DNA of 40,206 bases from Akkermansia sp. (lineage in GTDB: Bacteria > Verrucomicrobiota > Verrucomicrobiia > Verrucomicrobiales > Akkermansiaceae), in the NCBI GenBank assembly GCA_017390945.1, contig JAFOZZ010000180.1:1-40206 (forward strand), in the 5' to 3' direction. Positions 1 to 7,970 of this stretch are shown here, one piece after another; the stretch's first letter is position 1; each line of letters opens with the position of its first letter. Both the position numbers and the translations under genes were made by a program. Below the pieces are notes generated by a model. The model saw only the letters and a program-made list of their open reading frames with translations, was not told the origin of the DNA and made no database searches.

Positions 1-104
1 ACGAGATTGCTCGCGGGGCTCGCAGTGAGATTGAGCCGATGGCTCAACGAGATTCAGGCTGGCTGCCTGAACGAGATTGCCCGCTGACGCGGGCAGTTTT
101 TTTT
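1..104 (+). repeat. Class A hairpin array (ACGAGATT linker)
   Basis: The linker ACGAGATT (variant GTGAGATT) occurs four times, at about 1, 25, 47 and 71. Each copy is followed by a different short palindrome. Clear stems are GAGCC/GGCTC (33-45), CAGGC/GCCTG (55-69) and GCCCGC/GCGGGC (79-94); the first unit is degenerate. The stems differ in sequence while the linker and the loop size (3-5 nt) stay similar. The last hairpin is followed by T8 and could terminate plus-strand transcripts entering from the left. The same linker class recurs at 33567, 36643 and 37011. The array begins at or before the window edge. Function unknown. Confidence 0.8.
79..104 (+). terminator. Hairpin plus T8, terminator-like
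   Basis: A 6-bp stem GCCCGC/GCGGGC with loop TGAC is followed by AG and eight T. It is the last unit of the hairpin array. It reads in the plus direction, so it faces the 3' end of the minus-strand queG operon. Confidence 0.55.
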
Positions 105-163
105 GGGGCGAGCGATAGCTCGCGGAATTTCTCACTTGTCTATCGTAACTTGTAACTTGTCTA
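105..163. repeat. Hairpin and heptamer repeat shared with 34.37 kb
   Basis: A perfect hairpin GCGAGC-GATA-GCTCGC (108-123) is followed by GGAATTT and then an approximately 30-bp block made of CTTGTCTATC and GTAACTT units (133-165). Nearly the same block follows another CGCGGAATTT at 34370-34413. On the minus strand the block reads as AGTTACA/G heptamers, like those at 27302. No gene is seen here. Confidence 0.6.
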
Positions 164-1084
164 TCAATCTCCTGCGTTTATCCCCTTCACATTGTCCTGC
201 AAATGGGCGAGGCCGATACGGCTGATGGGGGTGCCGACGAACAGGCGCTCGAACTCCTCCTGCGTGAGTTGGGCGAGAGCCTGGGGGCTGAGCGCGGCGA
301 AGGGGGCGGGCATGAGGAGGTGCGGGTCGATAGCGGGCTCCTGGCCGGGGCGGGGGCGGTTCCAGGGGCAGGCCTGCTGGCAGGCATCGCAGCCGTAGAG
401 GTGCTCCCCTTGGGCAGCGCGGATGTCGGGCGGCATTTCCTCGTGTGCCTCGATGGTCCAGTAGGACAGGCAGCGGCGGGCATCGCAGCAGCCATCGTGC
501 AGGGCGGCAGTGGGGCAGGCTTGCTCGCAGCGGTGGCAGTTGCCGCAGTGGTTGGGCATGGGGCTGTCGTACGGCAGTTCGAGTGTGGTGAGGATGCTGG
601 CCAGGAAACAGTAGGAGCCGCCGCGAGGGCGGACGAGCAGCCCATTGCGGCCAATCCACCCCAGACCGGCGCGTGCGGCAAAGAAGCGCTCACTCACCGG
701 ACCGGAATCCGTAAAGCAGCGCTGGGTGCCGCCGTAAAAGGCAAGCGTTTCGTCGAGGTCCGCGAGCTTGGCGGCCAGGAGTTTGTGGTAATCCTCTCCC
801 TGGGCATAGCGGGCGATGCTGCCGTGTGTGGTGCGGGCGTCGGTGCGCGCGTATTCGTAGGTGAGCATGATGACCGAACGCACGCCCGGCAGAACGAGCT
901 CGGGATTCAGTCGTGCGGGCAGGTGCCGCTCCATCCACGTCATGTCCGCATGTTGGCCGGACTGTAGCCAATCTTGCAGCAGGGTGCCTTGGTCGGCGTG
1001 GGCGGGGGCTATGCCAACAGCTGAGAAGCCGAGGGCTTTTGCCGCGTACTCAACGGCCTGGCGCATGCTGGCAGGGGAGCACAT
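164..1084 (-). CDS. queG: Epoxyqueuosine reductase QueG
   Basis: Predicted cobalamin- and 4Fe-4S-dependent reductase that converts epoxyqueuosine to queuosine in the tRNA anticodon wobble position, in the cytoplasm. The 306-residue protein has the family signature in order: an N-terminal region with VGIAPA, a central RNGLLVRPRGGSYCFLAS segment, a first cluster motif CGNCHRCEQACP and a second CDACQQACPWNR. The length suits a QueG without the extra C-terminal HEAT-like region of some homologues. It starts 9 nt after the Sel1 gene ends, with no SD visible, and is the last gene of a pilD-Sel1-queG operon. Identification is firm; the operon grouping is inferred from spacing. Confidence 0.93.
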   Translation of the reverse strand: MCSPASMRQAVEYAAKALGFSAVGIAPAHADQGTLLQDWLQSGQHADMTWMERHLPARLNPELVLPGVRSVIMLTYEYARTDARTTHGSIARYAQGEDYHKLLAAKLADLDETLAFYGGTQRCFTDSGPVSERFFAARAGLGWIGRNGLLVRPRGGSYCFLASILTTLELPYDSPMPNHCGNCHRCEQACPTAALHDGCCDARRCLSYWTIEAHEEMPPDIRAAQGEHLYGCDACQQACPWNRPRPGQEPAIDPHLLMPAPFAALSPQALAQLTQEEFERLFVGTPISRIGLAHLQDNVKGINAGD

Positions 1085-1093
1085 GGGGAAAAA

Positions 1094-2074
1094 TCAGAGT
1101 GAGTTACGTATTTTTGCCGCATGGGCGCGGAAGGGGGCGGCAAACCAGCGACGAGCCCGTGGGGAAAGGGGTAACGACTCGATGATTTGCATGGCGGCGT
1201 GGTCAATGCGCAGCTGCTGGGGGGTGCCGGTTTCGAGCCCGGCCTTGATGTAGGCAAGGCGCTGGAGGTTAGCCGAGGCGTCTTTATTGCCGAGGGCTGC
1301 GGCTTTTTTGTAGAGCTGGAGGGCTTTGGACAAATCGCGCGAGGTGGCGATGCCGCCCTCGTACATAGCGGCCAGGTTGTTGATAGCGCGGTCGTCCTTT
1401 ACTTTTTCGCCGAGTTCGTAGCATTCAAACGCGAGCTGGGGCATGGGCTTGGGCAGCCCGAGGCCGGTCATGTACATGTGCCCCAGGTAAAAGAAGACGT
1501 GTGGGGTGCGGGGCTCCTGCTTAGCTTGTTGGCGCAGGAGTTGCAGGGCTTTGGCGGGGTCTCCCCATGCCTTCTTTTTGTCCATGAGGTAGCGAGCGAG
1601 TTCCACGCGAGCCTTGCCTACCCCGGCGTTGGCCGCGCGGAGCATCCAGCGTACGGCTTCTTTCTCCGAGCGCTGGCAGCCGAAGCCTTTCTCGTGGTAC
1701 AGGGCGAGGCGGAACATGCACTCGCGCTGCACGCGGGCGGCTTCCGGGTGGTGGGTGTCGAGCTTCAGGCGTTCATCTGCCACGGCGGCGGCGAGCACGG
1801 CGGCCTTTTGCGGCTGGGGGGATAAGCCCTTACGGCGGCCTTCGTACACATCCAGCAGCAGCTCGCAGGCGAGGGGGTGTCCCCACTGGGAGCAGGTTTC
1901 CAGCATGGCGGTCACGCCGTAGACGTTGGTGATGCTGGAGTCGTCCAGAATGAAAGCGGCGCGGGTGTACATGCCCTCCAGGTCACGCGGGCGTGCGTCT
2001 CCCCGGCTCTGTGCGCAGAGGGGCTGCAGGCAGAGCAGGAGGAGAGTGCAGAGGCTGGTGAGCTTAGAGCGCAA
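1094..2074 (-). CDS. Secreted Sel1-repeat protein
   Basis: A 326-residue protein with several Sel1-like (TPR-type) repeats, for example LALYHEKGFGCQRSEKEA, LGHMYMTGLGLPKPMPQ and LAAMYEGGIATSRDLSKA. Such repeats usually mediate protein-protein contacts. I chose the TTG at 2074 because it gives a compact signal peptide (MRSKLTSLCTLLLLC, cut near LCAQ) and overlaps the end of pilD by 11 nt, as expected for coupling. A longer ATG-opened frame reaches 2185, but it lies inside pilD and would bury the signal sequence. A second TTG at 2083 is also possible. Predicted periplasmic; the partner is unknown. Confidence 0.75.
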   Translation of the reverse strand: MRSKLTSLCTLLLLCLQPLCAQSRGDARPRDLEGMYTRAAFILDDSSITNVYGVTAMLETCSQWGHPLACELLLDVYEGRRKGLSPQPQKAAVLAAAVADERLKLDTHHPEAARVQRECMFRLALYHEKGFGCQRSEKEAVRWMLRAANAGVGKARVELARYLMDKKKAWGDPAKALQLLRQQAKQEPRTPHVFFYLGHMYMTGLGLPKPMPQLAFECYELGEKVKDDRAINNLAAMYEGGIATSRDLSKALQLYKKAAALGNKDASANLQRLAYIKAGLETGTPQQLRIDHAAMQIIESLPLSPRARRWFAAPFRAHAAKIRNSL

Positions 2075-3191
2075 AGTAATCAAGATAGCTGATGATGAGC
2101 GAATTGCCAAAGAAAAGATAGATGAATGCACCCATGATGAACGCCGGGCCGAAGGGCATGGGCTGGCCGCGTCCAATGCGGGCAATCAGCGCTTGAATGA
2201 TGCCGACAAAGCTACCGGCAACAAGGGCGAAGAGCACACCCTGCCAGCCACACACGGCACCGATGGCGAGGGCGATGAGCGCATCCCCGCTGCCCATAGC
2301 CTCGCGGCGGGTGCCGAGGCCATGGCAGGTGCCGCTGAGGGACTCGTGCTCCTCCAGCTCGATGACGGTACCATCCGCCAGGGTGGCGGTGTCGGCCGTG
2401 AAGGTGATGGTGCCGGGCTCTGCGCCTGTGGCGGTGCTGATGCTTGCCTGGCGGAGCTGCACGCGGTTGGCGGACTCCATGAACAGCTCGCTCCACTGGT
2501 AGGTTTGCTCGCCGATTTTCAGTTCGATGTCATCGCCTGCTTGGCGGAGCTGCCATGGCTGCGGGGATTCGTACGAGGTGCTCTTGCGGCCGAAGAGCAG
2601 GCGCCCCATCAGCGCTACGGCTTTCAATAGCACGTAGCCGGAGGCGGCGCCCACCAGGCTCCACAGCAGGCCATCCTGCGTGGTGAGGGATTGCGGCTCC
2701 ACCAGCCACGGGGCAAACAGTGCGGCCAACAGTCCGGCGGCGGCGGCGCTATTCGTCAGCACCGGCAGTACAATCATTTGCTCCCAATCAATGCACAGCA
2801 CCGCGAGCATGATGGCCGCCCATACGCACAGCAGCAGCTGCGAGGGCAGCGGATCCAGCGAAAAATACCAGGCAATCGCTGCAAAGAGCAGCGCCGTGAT
2901 GAGCTCCACCAGGCAGTAGCGTGGCGAAATCGGCTTGTTGCAGCATGCGCTGCGGCCTCGCAGCATGAGCCAGCTGCCCACGGGGATGTTGAGGTACCAA
3001 GGAATCTCTTTTTTGCACTCAGGACAGAACGAACGGCTCGGCTCGTTGACACTCAGACCGCGCGGCAAACGGTAGATAACAACATTCAGAAACGAGCCAA
3101 TGCACGCCCCAAACATGGCAAAACACAGTGGCAGCAGCCAGGGATTTTCCCCGGTGACGCTCTGCGTATAACTATTCAGCTCCTCAAGCAT
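2064..3191 (-). CDS. pilD: Prepilin peptidase (A24 family, PilD/GspO)
   Basis: Inner-membrane aspartic protease that cleaves type IV prepilin or pseudopilin leaders and usually also N-methylates them. Family features seen: GSFLNVVIYRLPRGLSV near the N-terminus, a cysteine-rich loop (CPECKKEIPW ... SACCNKPIS), many hydrophobic segments, a first Asp in CIDWEQMIVLP and the second catalytic Asp in GSGDALIALAIGAVCGW. Between the two halves is a soluble insertion of about 100 residues. The loop has SACC where the family usually has CxxC. The start at 3191 sits 7 nt after a TATAAT box, so a leaderless transcript is likely; upstream ATGs (3200, 3266) lie in or before the promoter. It heads the operon with the Sel1 protein and queG. 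No pilin genes are in the window. Confidence 0.9.
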   Translation of the reverse strand: MLEELNSYTQSVTGENPWLLPLCFAMFGACIGSFLNVVIYRLPRGLSVNEPSRSFCPECKKEIPWYLNIPVGSWLMLRGRSACCNKPISPRYCLVELITALLFAAIAWYFSLDPLPSQLLLCVWAAIMLAVLCIDWEQMIVLPVLTNSAAAAGLLAALFAPWLVEPQSLTTQDGLLWSLVGAASGYVLLKAVALMGRLLFGRKSTSYESPQPWQLRQAGDDIELKIGEQTYQWSELFMESANRVQLRQASISTATGAEPGTITFTADTATLADGTVIELEEHESLSGTCHGLGTRREAMGSGDALIALAIGAVCGWQGVLFALVAGSFVGIIQALIARIGRGQPMPFGPAFIMGAFIYLFFGNSLIISYLDYFAL

Positions 3192-3198
3192 GACCTGC

Positions 3199-3227
3199 AT
3201 TATACCACATCCCCCGCGCCCTGAAAA
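3199..3227 (-). promoter_or_regulatory. Promoter of pilD operon
   Basis: On the minus strand, TTTTCA (3227-3222), a 17-nt spacer and a perfect TATAAT (3204-3199) precede the ATG at 3191 by 7 nt. The transcript would start at or next to the ATG. Confidence 0.65.
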
Positions 3228-3305
3228 GCCACTCTTTTGCCATTTTTTATTTTGCATTATCACCAATTAATATTCAGGAAAAGTTAAAAAATATAAATTT
3301 AAGTG

Positions 3306-3333
3306 TTGACATACAGAAAATTAGGTGTATACT
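3306..3333 (+). promoter_or_regulatory. Promoter of the muramidase-like gene
   Basis: TTGACA (3306-3311), 16-nt spacer, TATACT (3328-3333), then 9 nt to the ATG at 3343. Leaderless layout. Confidence 0.75.
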
Positions 3334-3342
3334 TTCCGCCAC

Positions 3343-3774
3343 ATGAGATCTACCATCACAATCCTATTGACCGGCATTATGCTGGCGTGCTCTGCGATGG
3401 CCGATAACGTAACGGCTCTTCGCCCCGCCATTAATAATGCGGCCGCGAAACATGGAGTGGACCCCGTGTTAATGGAGGCAATTATTCGCCTTGAATCCGG
3501 CAACGCAACGTCCCGTGCCGCCCGCCGCAAGAATAATCTGGCAGGCATTATGGGACGTAAAGGTCAGCGCACTTATGCCAGCAAGGAGGCATGCGTTGAA
3601 GACCTGGCCAGAATATTGGGTAATTATCGTGCTAAGGGGCGAGTGACTGTTCCCCAGATTGCCCGTGTATATTGCGCCAGCACCAATAAGTGGATTCGCT
3701 CTGTCAATAGCTACATGAGCCAGATTCGCAGTGGTAAATACGGCGCCCTCGAGCAGAAGGGCTCCGCTGAGTGA
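3343..3774 (+). CDS. Secreted glucosaminidase/lysozyme-like protein
   Basis: A 143-residue protein with a signal peptide (MRSTITILLTGIMLACSAMA). The mature part is a single lysozyme-like or GH73-type domain: KHGVDPVLMEAIIRLESGN carries the expected helix with a Glu candidate for catalysis, followed by NNLAGIMG, a Tyr-Ala-Ser segment and VPQIARVYCAS with closing residues typical of the fold. It probably cuts peptidoglycan glycan strands in the periplasm. The start was taken from the promoter and signal peptide; an ATG 18 nt upstream overlaps the -10 box. Followed by a strong terminator, so it is monocistronic. The exact glycosidase family cannot be fixed by eye. Confidence 0.75.
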   Translation: MRSTITILLTGIMLACSAMADNVTALRPAINNAAAKHGVDPVLMEAIIRLESGNATSRAARRKNNLAGIMGRKGQRTYASKEACVEDLARILGNYRAKGRVTVPQIARVYCASTNKWIRSVNSYMSQIRSGKYGALEQKGSAE

Positions 3775-3823
3775 TAATAACCGCTGCGACACTCCATCGC
3801 TGAAACATAAGCGAACATCTTCA

Positions 3824-3860
3824 CGCCCTGCAACCCAAGCGGTTGCAGGGCGTTTTTTTT
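3824..3860 (+). terminator. Rho-independent terminator
   Basis: A 12-bp stem CGCCCTGCAACC/GGTTGCAGGGCG with a 5-nt loop, followed by T8. Ends the transcript of the muramidase-like gene. Confidence 0.92.
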
Positions 3861-3932
3861 GAACAATTTTTGCAGGGGTGAGTCTGAACAGGTATGCTGA
3901 ACCGTTATACAGGCCATATTCGTAAGGGCACC

Positions 3933-4352
3933 ATGGGAGCCGTGGTGTTGTGGCTTGGGTTCAACCTTGTGGTGTGGAGCTGTTGCGGGAAGTATGCCGA
4001 GGTGGGCATGGGACTGCGCCTAGCGGGTATGCTGCTGTGGGGCTTGCTGCCGGGGGCGTGGGTGATGCTATTGGCCGCTCCGCCGGTGCGGGCTGACGGA
4101 AGCATGAAGTGGCAGGCGCCGTTGTCAATGCCGCGGCTGGTGCCCCTCTTGACGAGTTTTGTCGCATTGGTATGGGCGAGCGGAACGCCGCTGGGCGCTG
4201 TGTACAGCGTTACGTCCGATGCTGAGATTTTGATATGGGGCGCCGGGCTGCTCTTTGTGGTGTATCTGGTGCCAGCTTGTCTTGTTCTTGCGCTGCTTAC
4301 ATACTTGTTGCAGTGGGTGGTGCAATTGCTTTTCCTGCGTAAGCGCGCATAA
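3933..4352 (+). CDS. Small polytopic membrane protein, unknown
   Basis: No family recognised. The 139-residue protein is highly hydrophobic, with about four membrane segments (around residues 1-17, 27-47, 68-85 and 98-135) and a short basic C-terminus (LRKRA). I prefer the ATG at 3933: a TTGCAG-17 nt-TATGCT promoter lies at 3870-3898, and the upstream ATG at 3894 falls inside its -10 box. That gives a leader of about 28 nt, unlike most neighbours. It is convergent with the aminotransferase, separated by a terminator. Confidence 0.6.
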   Translation: MGAVVLWLGFNLVVWSCCGKYAEVGMGLRLAGMLLWGLLPGAWVMLLAAPPVRADGSMKWQAPLSMPRLVPLLTSFVALVWASGTPLGAVYSVTSDAEILIWGAGLLFVVYLVPACLVLALLTYLLQWVVQLLFLRKRA

Positions 4353-4387
4353 AAAACGGCTTGCCTTCGCAGAGGAAGGCAAGCCGT
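4350..4387 (-). terminator. Terminator of the aminotransferase gene
   Basis: A 13-bp stem ACGGCTTGCCTTC/GAAGGCAAGCCGT. Reading on the minus strand it is followed by T6. In the plus direction no T-run follows, so it mainly serves the minus-strand gene. Confidence 0.85.
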
Positions 4388-4409
4388 CATTAGTGAGAAA
4401 AGACGCGGC

Positions 4410-5501
4410 TTACTTGAGCTTCAGCACATCGACCACGGCGGAGGTAATCTCCTTCATGTCGTCGAGGCAGAGCTCACCCATGTGAGCGATACGGAAGGTC
4501 TTGTCCTTCAGTCCGCCGTAGCCATTGCCCAGCTGGAGGTTGCGCTCGGCGAGGGCTTTGTTGAGCTCGGGAATGGAGATGAGCTCGGAGCAGCCCTTGG
4601 GATGAGCATCGATAACAGTGAGGGTCTTGGAGAGATACTTGCGGTTGGGGTACACGCGGAAGTATTCATCAGCCCAGGCGCGTGTGAACTCAGCGCACTG
4701 CTCGTGGCGGGCAAAGCGGTTCTCGATGCCTTCCTCGTTCACAATCTTCTGCAGCTGCTTGTCGAGAGCATACATGAGGGAAAGGCAGGGGGTGGAGGTG
4801 TACTGGTAGTTCTTCTTGTCGATGAAGTCCCAGAGGGTGCGCAGGTCGAAGTAGAGACCGCGGTTGGCCACCTCGGCGGTGCGCTCGTAGGCCTTCTTGC
4901 TCATAGCGCAGATAGCGAGGCCGGGGGGCAGGGCCAGAGCCTTCTGGGTGGAGGTAATCAGCACGTCGATGCCGAGCTTGTCGGTCTCAATCTTGGAGCC
5001 GGCGGCGGAGGATACGGCATCCACGCACCAGACGACATCCGGGTACTTCTTCATCACCTCGGCGATTTCTTCCACCGGGTTCTGGATGCCGGAGGAGGTT
5101 TCGTTGTGGGTGACGGTGATGAGGTCGTACTTACCGGTGGAGAGAGCGGCGTCTACCATCTCGGGGGTGGTGGGTTCGCCCATTTCGCTGGAGAACTTCT
5201 CAGCGGGGATGCCGTTGGCAATGGCCATCTTGTACCACTTGTCGCCGAATGCACCAACGGAGAACACAGCGGCGCGCTTGGCGGTGCAGGAGCGAATGGC
5301 GCCTTCCATCAGACCAGAGCCGGAGGAGGTGGAGAGCAGGATGCGGTTGTCCGTGAAGAGAATCTTCTGCATGTTGTCAGAGATGCGCTTCTGGATTTCG
5401 GATGCTTTCTTGGAGCGGTGGCCGATCATCGGCAGGCTCATTTCAGCAAGAATATCCTCCGATACAACGGTCGGACCCGGGATAAAGAGTTTGATTGCCA
5501 T
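4410..5501 (-). CDS. Class V PLP aminotransferase (alanine-glyoxylate type)
   Basis: Predicted cytoplasmic pyridoxal-phosphate aminotransferase of the serine-pyruvate / alanine-glyoxylate family, 363 residues, the usual length. Family signs: the N-terminal FIPGPTVVSEDIL, HRSKKASEIQ, the glycine-rich SSGSGLMEGAIRS, a THNETSSGIQNP segment, WCVDAVSSAAG with the cofactor-ring Asp, and STQKALALPPGLA with the Schiff-base Lys. The ATG at 5501 places the conserved PGP motif next to the N-terminus; an in-frame ATG at 5543 adds residues that look like untranslated DNA. No good promoter was found. The exact amino donor cannot be read from the sequence; a phosphoserine aminotransferase-like role is an alternative. 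Confidence 0.88.
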   Translation of the reverse strand: MAIKLFIPGPTVVSEDILAEMSLPMIGHRSKKASEIQKRISDNMQKILFTDNRILLSTSSGSGLMEGAIRSCTAKRAAVFSVGAFGDKWYKMAIANGIPAEKFSSEMGEPTTPEMVDAALSTGKYDLITVTHNETSSGIQNPVEEIAEVMKKYPDVVWCVDAVSSAAGSKIETDKLGIDVLITSTQKALALPPGLAICAMSKKAYERTAEVANRGLYFDLRTLWDFIDKKNYQYTSTPCLSLMYALDKQLQKIVNEEGIENRFARHEQCAEFTRAWADEYFRVYPNRKYLSKTLTVIDAHPKGCSELISIPELNKALAERNLQLGNGYGGLKDKTFRIAHMGELCLDDMKEITSAVVDVLKLK

Positions 5502-5593
5502 ATGAGGTGTAAATAGGTTGGTTAACATCGTACTTTCTACCACAAAAAGAAAAAAAATGCGAGAATAAAGTGAGCTGTTGACAAAAATGGAGG

Positions 5594-5621
5594 TTGCAAA
5601 ATGGGGTGAAAGGTGTATTAT
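5594..5621 (+). promoter_or_regulatory. Promoter of PpiC-like gene
   Basis: TTGCAA (5594-5599), 16-nt spacer, TATTAT (5616-5621), then 9 nt to ATG 5631. Leaderless layout. A separate TTGACA at 5578 is too far from this -10 box to pair with it. Confidence 0.6.
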
Positions 5622-5630
5622 GGGGGGTAT

Positions 5631-6653
5631 ATGAAGCGTCTCAGCCGTTATGCCGTATTACTTCTTGCAGTTTGCTGCCTGTGTCCTGCCGTGGGCGAAG
5701 TGCAGGCTGCGAGTGCAAAAGCTCCTCGTATTGTAAACCGCGTGGCTGCCACAGTGAATGGTCGCCCCATTACTTCTGCCGAAGTACGCTTCATGATGGC
5801 GCCGTACCTGCGCGAGCTCTCCATGCTGTACCCCCGCCAGGGTCCCCGCTTCAATGCTGAGCTGCTGAAGGTGAAGAAGCAGGTGCTGGATGAGCTGATT
5901 GACCGCGAGCTGGTGCTGGGCGAGTTCGAGGGTCGTGGCCTTATGTTCCCTGAGTCGGCTATCAACGAGGAAATCAGCCGCCGAATCCTGGTGAATTACA
6001 ACGGTCGCCGTGAGCTGATGCTGAAAGAGCTGCGTGAACGCGGGCTTACCCTCAGTGAGCTGCGCGAGTCCGTGCGTAAGGAGCTGACTGTGGCTGCTAT
6101 GCGTAACTCTCGCTACGACCGTGGCATTCCTCCCACCCCGGACGAGATTCAGGCTGAGTACCGCGCCACTCGTGCTAATTATCGCGACGTGACGAACGAT
6201 TCCATTAAGTACGACAAGATTTTCATTCCGGCTGTTGATGCCAATGACCCGAACATCACCCCGGAGCAGCAGTTGATGCTGGCTGAGGCTGTGACCGCGA
6301 GTCTGCAGAAGGGCGAGATTTCCTTTGCCGATGCCGCTCGTCAGTACTCCCAGGACATGCACGCCGAGGACGGTGGTGTGTGGCCGTACGTGAAGCGCAA
6401 GGATTTGGCGGTCGAGTTCGCCAACATCGTGTTTGCGCTGCCCAAGGGCAAGATTGTGGGGCCGCTGGTGGACCGCGCTGGTTTTACTATTGTACGAGTG
6501 ACCGGTACGCGCCAGGCTCCCGCTCCTGCTCTCTCTGCCCCCGGGGTGAAAGAGCGAGTGGACAACTCCGTACGCCGAAAGAACAACGAGAAGCGCTACC
6601 GCGAGTGGGTGAAGCGCCTGCGCGAGCGTGCTGTTGTACGCATGTACATCTGA
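5631..6653 (+). CDS. Periplasmic PpiC/SurA-like peptidyl-prolyl isomerase
   Basis: A 340-residue exported protein. The signal peptide MKRLSRYAVLLLAVCC ends near EVQAASA. A SurA-type N-terminal chaperone domain follows (RVAATVNGRPITSAEVRFM is the typical start; then KKQVLDELIDRELVLGEF). A parvulin-like domain lies at about residues 190-300, with ISFADAARQYSQD, DGGVWPYVKR and ALPKGKIVGPLVDRAGFTI. It probably helps fold outer-membrane proteins. The start at 5631 fits both the promoter and the signal peptide; an ATG at 5613 overlaps the -10 region. Monocistronic, with a terminator-like hairpin after it. SurA versus another PpiC paralogue cannot be decided. Confidence 0.85.
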   Translation: MKRLSRYAVLLLAVCCLCPAVGEVQAASAKAPRIVNRVAATVNGRPITSAEVRFMMAPYLRELSMLYPRQGPRFNAELLKVKKQVLDELIDRELVLGEFEGRGLMFPESAINEEISRRILVNYNGRRELMLKELRERGLTLSELRESVRKELTVAAMRNSRYDRGIPPTPDEIQAEYRATRANYRDVTNDSIKYDKIFIPAVDANDPNITPEQQLMLAEAVTASLQKGEISFADAARQYSQDMHAEDGGVWPYVKRKDLAVEFANIVFALPKGKIVGPLVDRAGFTIVRVTGTRQAPAPALSAPGVKERVDNSVRRKNNEKRYREWVKRLRERAVVRMYI

Positions 6654-6684
6654 CGCAACGCGTAAGCTGAGTATCTTTCATGGG

Positions 6685-6724
6685 GGCTCCCGCAGCATCG
6701 GCTGCCGGGAGCCTCGCGGTTTTT
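6685..6724 (+). terminator. Terminator-like hairpin
   Basis: Inverted repeat GGCTCCCG..CGGGAGCC (6685-6713) with an inner CAGC/GCTG, followed after a short TCGCGG by T5. Lies after the PpiC-like gene. Confidence 0.65.
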
Positions 6725-6749
6725 GTTTGGTTGCGGTCGGATATTTTGC

Positions 6750-6778
6750 TTGAAAAAACGGGGGGATTGCGTTACTCT
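6750..6778 (+). promoter_or_regulatory. Promoter of first M42 peptidase
   Basis: TTGAAA (6750-6755), 17-nt spacer, TACTCT (6773-6778), then 9 nt to ATG 6788. Leaderless layout. Confidence 0.55.
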
Positions 6779-6787
6779 TGTTGCGCG

Positions 6788-7864
6788 ATGAACATCAAAC
6801 TGTTTAAGGAACTCTGCGAGGCGACCGGTGCATCCGGTTTTGAGTACGGCATTCGTGATCTCATCATTAAGGAGATGACCCCGCTGGCTGACTCTATCAC
6901 CGTAGACAATATCGGCAACGTGACTGCCCTCATTAAGGGCAAGAGCAGCGATAAGAAGATTATGTGCGCCGCTCACATGGACGAAATCGGTTTCATTGTG
7001 CGCCACATCGATGACAACGGCTTTATTCGTATTCTGCCCCTGGGTGGCTTTGACCCCAAGACGCTGACCGCTCAGCGCGTTATCGTACACGGCAGCAAGG
7101 ACCTGCCCGGCTGCATGGGCGTGAAGCCCATCCACGTGATGAGCCCTGAGGAGCGCACTAAGATGCCCGCCGTGACTGACTATGTGGTGGACGTAGGTCT
7201 GCCCAAGGAAGAGGTGGAGAAGTATGTGTCCCTCGGTGATTCCATCACTCGCGTAGGCGACTTGGTGGAAATGGGCGACTGTCTGAACGTGAAGAGCATC
7301 GACAACCGTGGCGGTTGCTACCTGCTTATCGAGGCTATCCGCTCCATCCTTGCAGCCGGCGAGAAGCCCTGCTATGACCTCTATGCCGTGTTCTCCGTGC
7401 AGGAGGAGGTAGGCCTCCGTGGTGCTCAGGTGGCTACCCAGGCTATCCAGCCCGATTTCTCCTTCGCTCTGGACGTCACCATCGCTTTCGATACCCCCGG
7501 CTCGGGCAGCCACGACAAGTGCACCGTGCTCGGCAAGGGTACTGCCATTAAGGTATACGATGGCACGCTCATCACCGACAACCGCATGGTGAAGTTCATG
7601 CAGGCTCTGTGCGATGAGAAGGAAATCCCCTACCAGCTGGAGCTGCTGGCCGCTGGTGGTACGGATGCCGGTGCCATGCAGAAGTTCTGCGCTGGCGGCT
7701 CCGTGGCCGGTGCTGTTTCCATCCCTGTGCGTAACGTACACCAGAGCATTGAGATGGCTCACAAGACCGACATCCAGGCCAGTGTGGACCTGCTTGCCGC
7801 TTGCTTCTCCTCCCTCACTCGCTGGGATTGGAGCTGGGAGCGCAAGGTTCGCACCCTGGCCTGA
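6788..7864 (+). CDS. M42 family metallo-aminopeptidase (FrvX-like)
   Basis: Predicted cytoplasmic dinuclear-metal aminopeptidase or endoglucanase-type M42 protein, 358 residues. Seen: TGASGFEYGIRD at the N-terminus, metal-ligand motifs AAHMDEIGF (His), IDNRGG (bridging Asp), SVQEEVGLRGAQ (catalytic and ligand Glu pair), ALDVTIAFD (Asp) and NVHQSIE (His). These all match the M42 pattern, so an active enzyme is expected. M42 enzymes form large oligomers and trim peptides. The start follows from the promoter spacing; the frame is open 108 nt further upstream but lacks support. A second, divergent M42 gene lies at 10275-11339. Confidence 0.9.
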   Translation: MNIKLFKELCEATGASGFEYGIRDLIIKEMTPLADSITVDNIGNVTALIKGKSSDKKIMCAAHMDEIGFIVRHIDDNGFIRILPLGGFDPKTLTAQRVIVHGSKDLPGCMGVKPIHVMSPEERTKMPAVTDYVVDVGLPKEEVEKYVSLGDSITRVGDLVEMGDCLNVKSIDNRGGCYLLIEAIRSILAAGEKPCYDLYAVFSVQEEVGLRGAQVATQAIQPDFSFALDVTIAFDTPGSGSHDKCTVLGKGTAIKVYDGTLITDNRMVKFMQALCDEKEIPYQLELLAAGGTDAGAMQKFCAGGSVAGAVSIPVRNVHQSIEMAHKTDIQASVDLLAACFSSLTRWDWSWERKVRTLA

Positions 7865-7888
7865 TAGGAGTTTTAGGTAAATAAAACG

Positions 7889-7920
7889 CAAGCCCGGTGG
7901 AAGAGTGTCCGCCGGGCTTG
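7889..7920 (+). terminator. Terminator-like hairpin
   Basis: A 12-bp stem CAAGCCCGGTGG/CCGCCGGGCTTG with one G-T pair and an 8-nt loop, 24 nt after the M42 gene. The T-run is poor (TTGCGT). Confidence 0.5.
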
Positions 7921-7970
7921 TTGCGTAAAGGTCAAAATCATTTTTGCTGCATGATGGTCACGCTGAGCAG

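Noticed and set aside
1094..2185. Longer ATG start for the Sel1 protein at 2185
   Set aside because: The extra 37 codons lie wholly inside pilD, in another frame, and would place the signal peptide internally.
5578..5583. TTGACA upstream of the PpiC-like gene as its -35 box
   Set aside because: It is 32 nt from the -10 box at 5616. TTGCAA at 5594 with a 16-nt spacer fits better.
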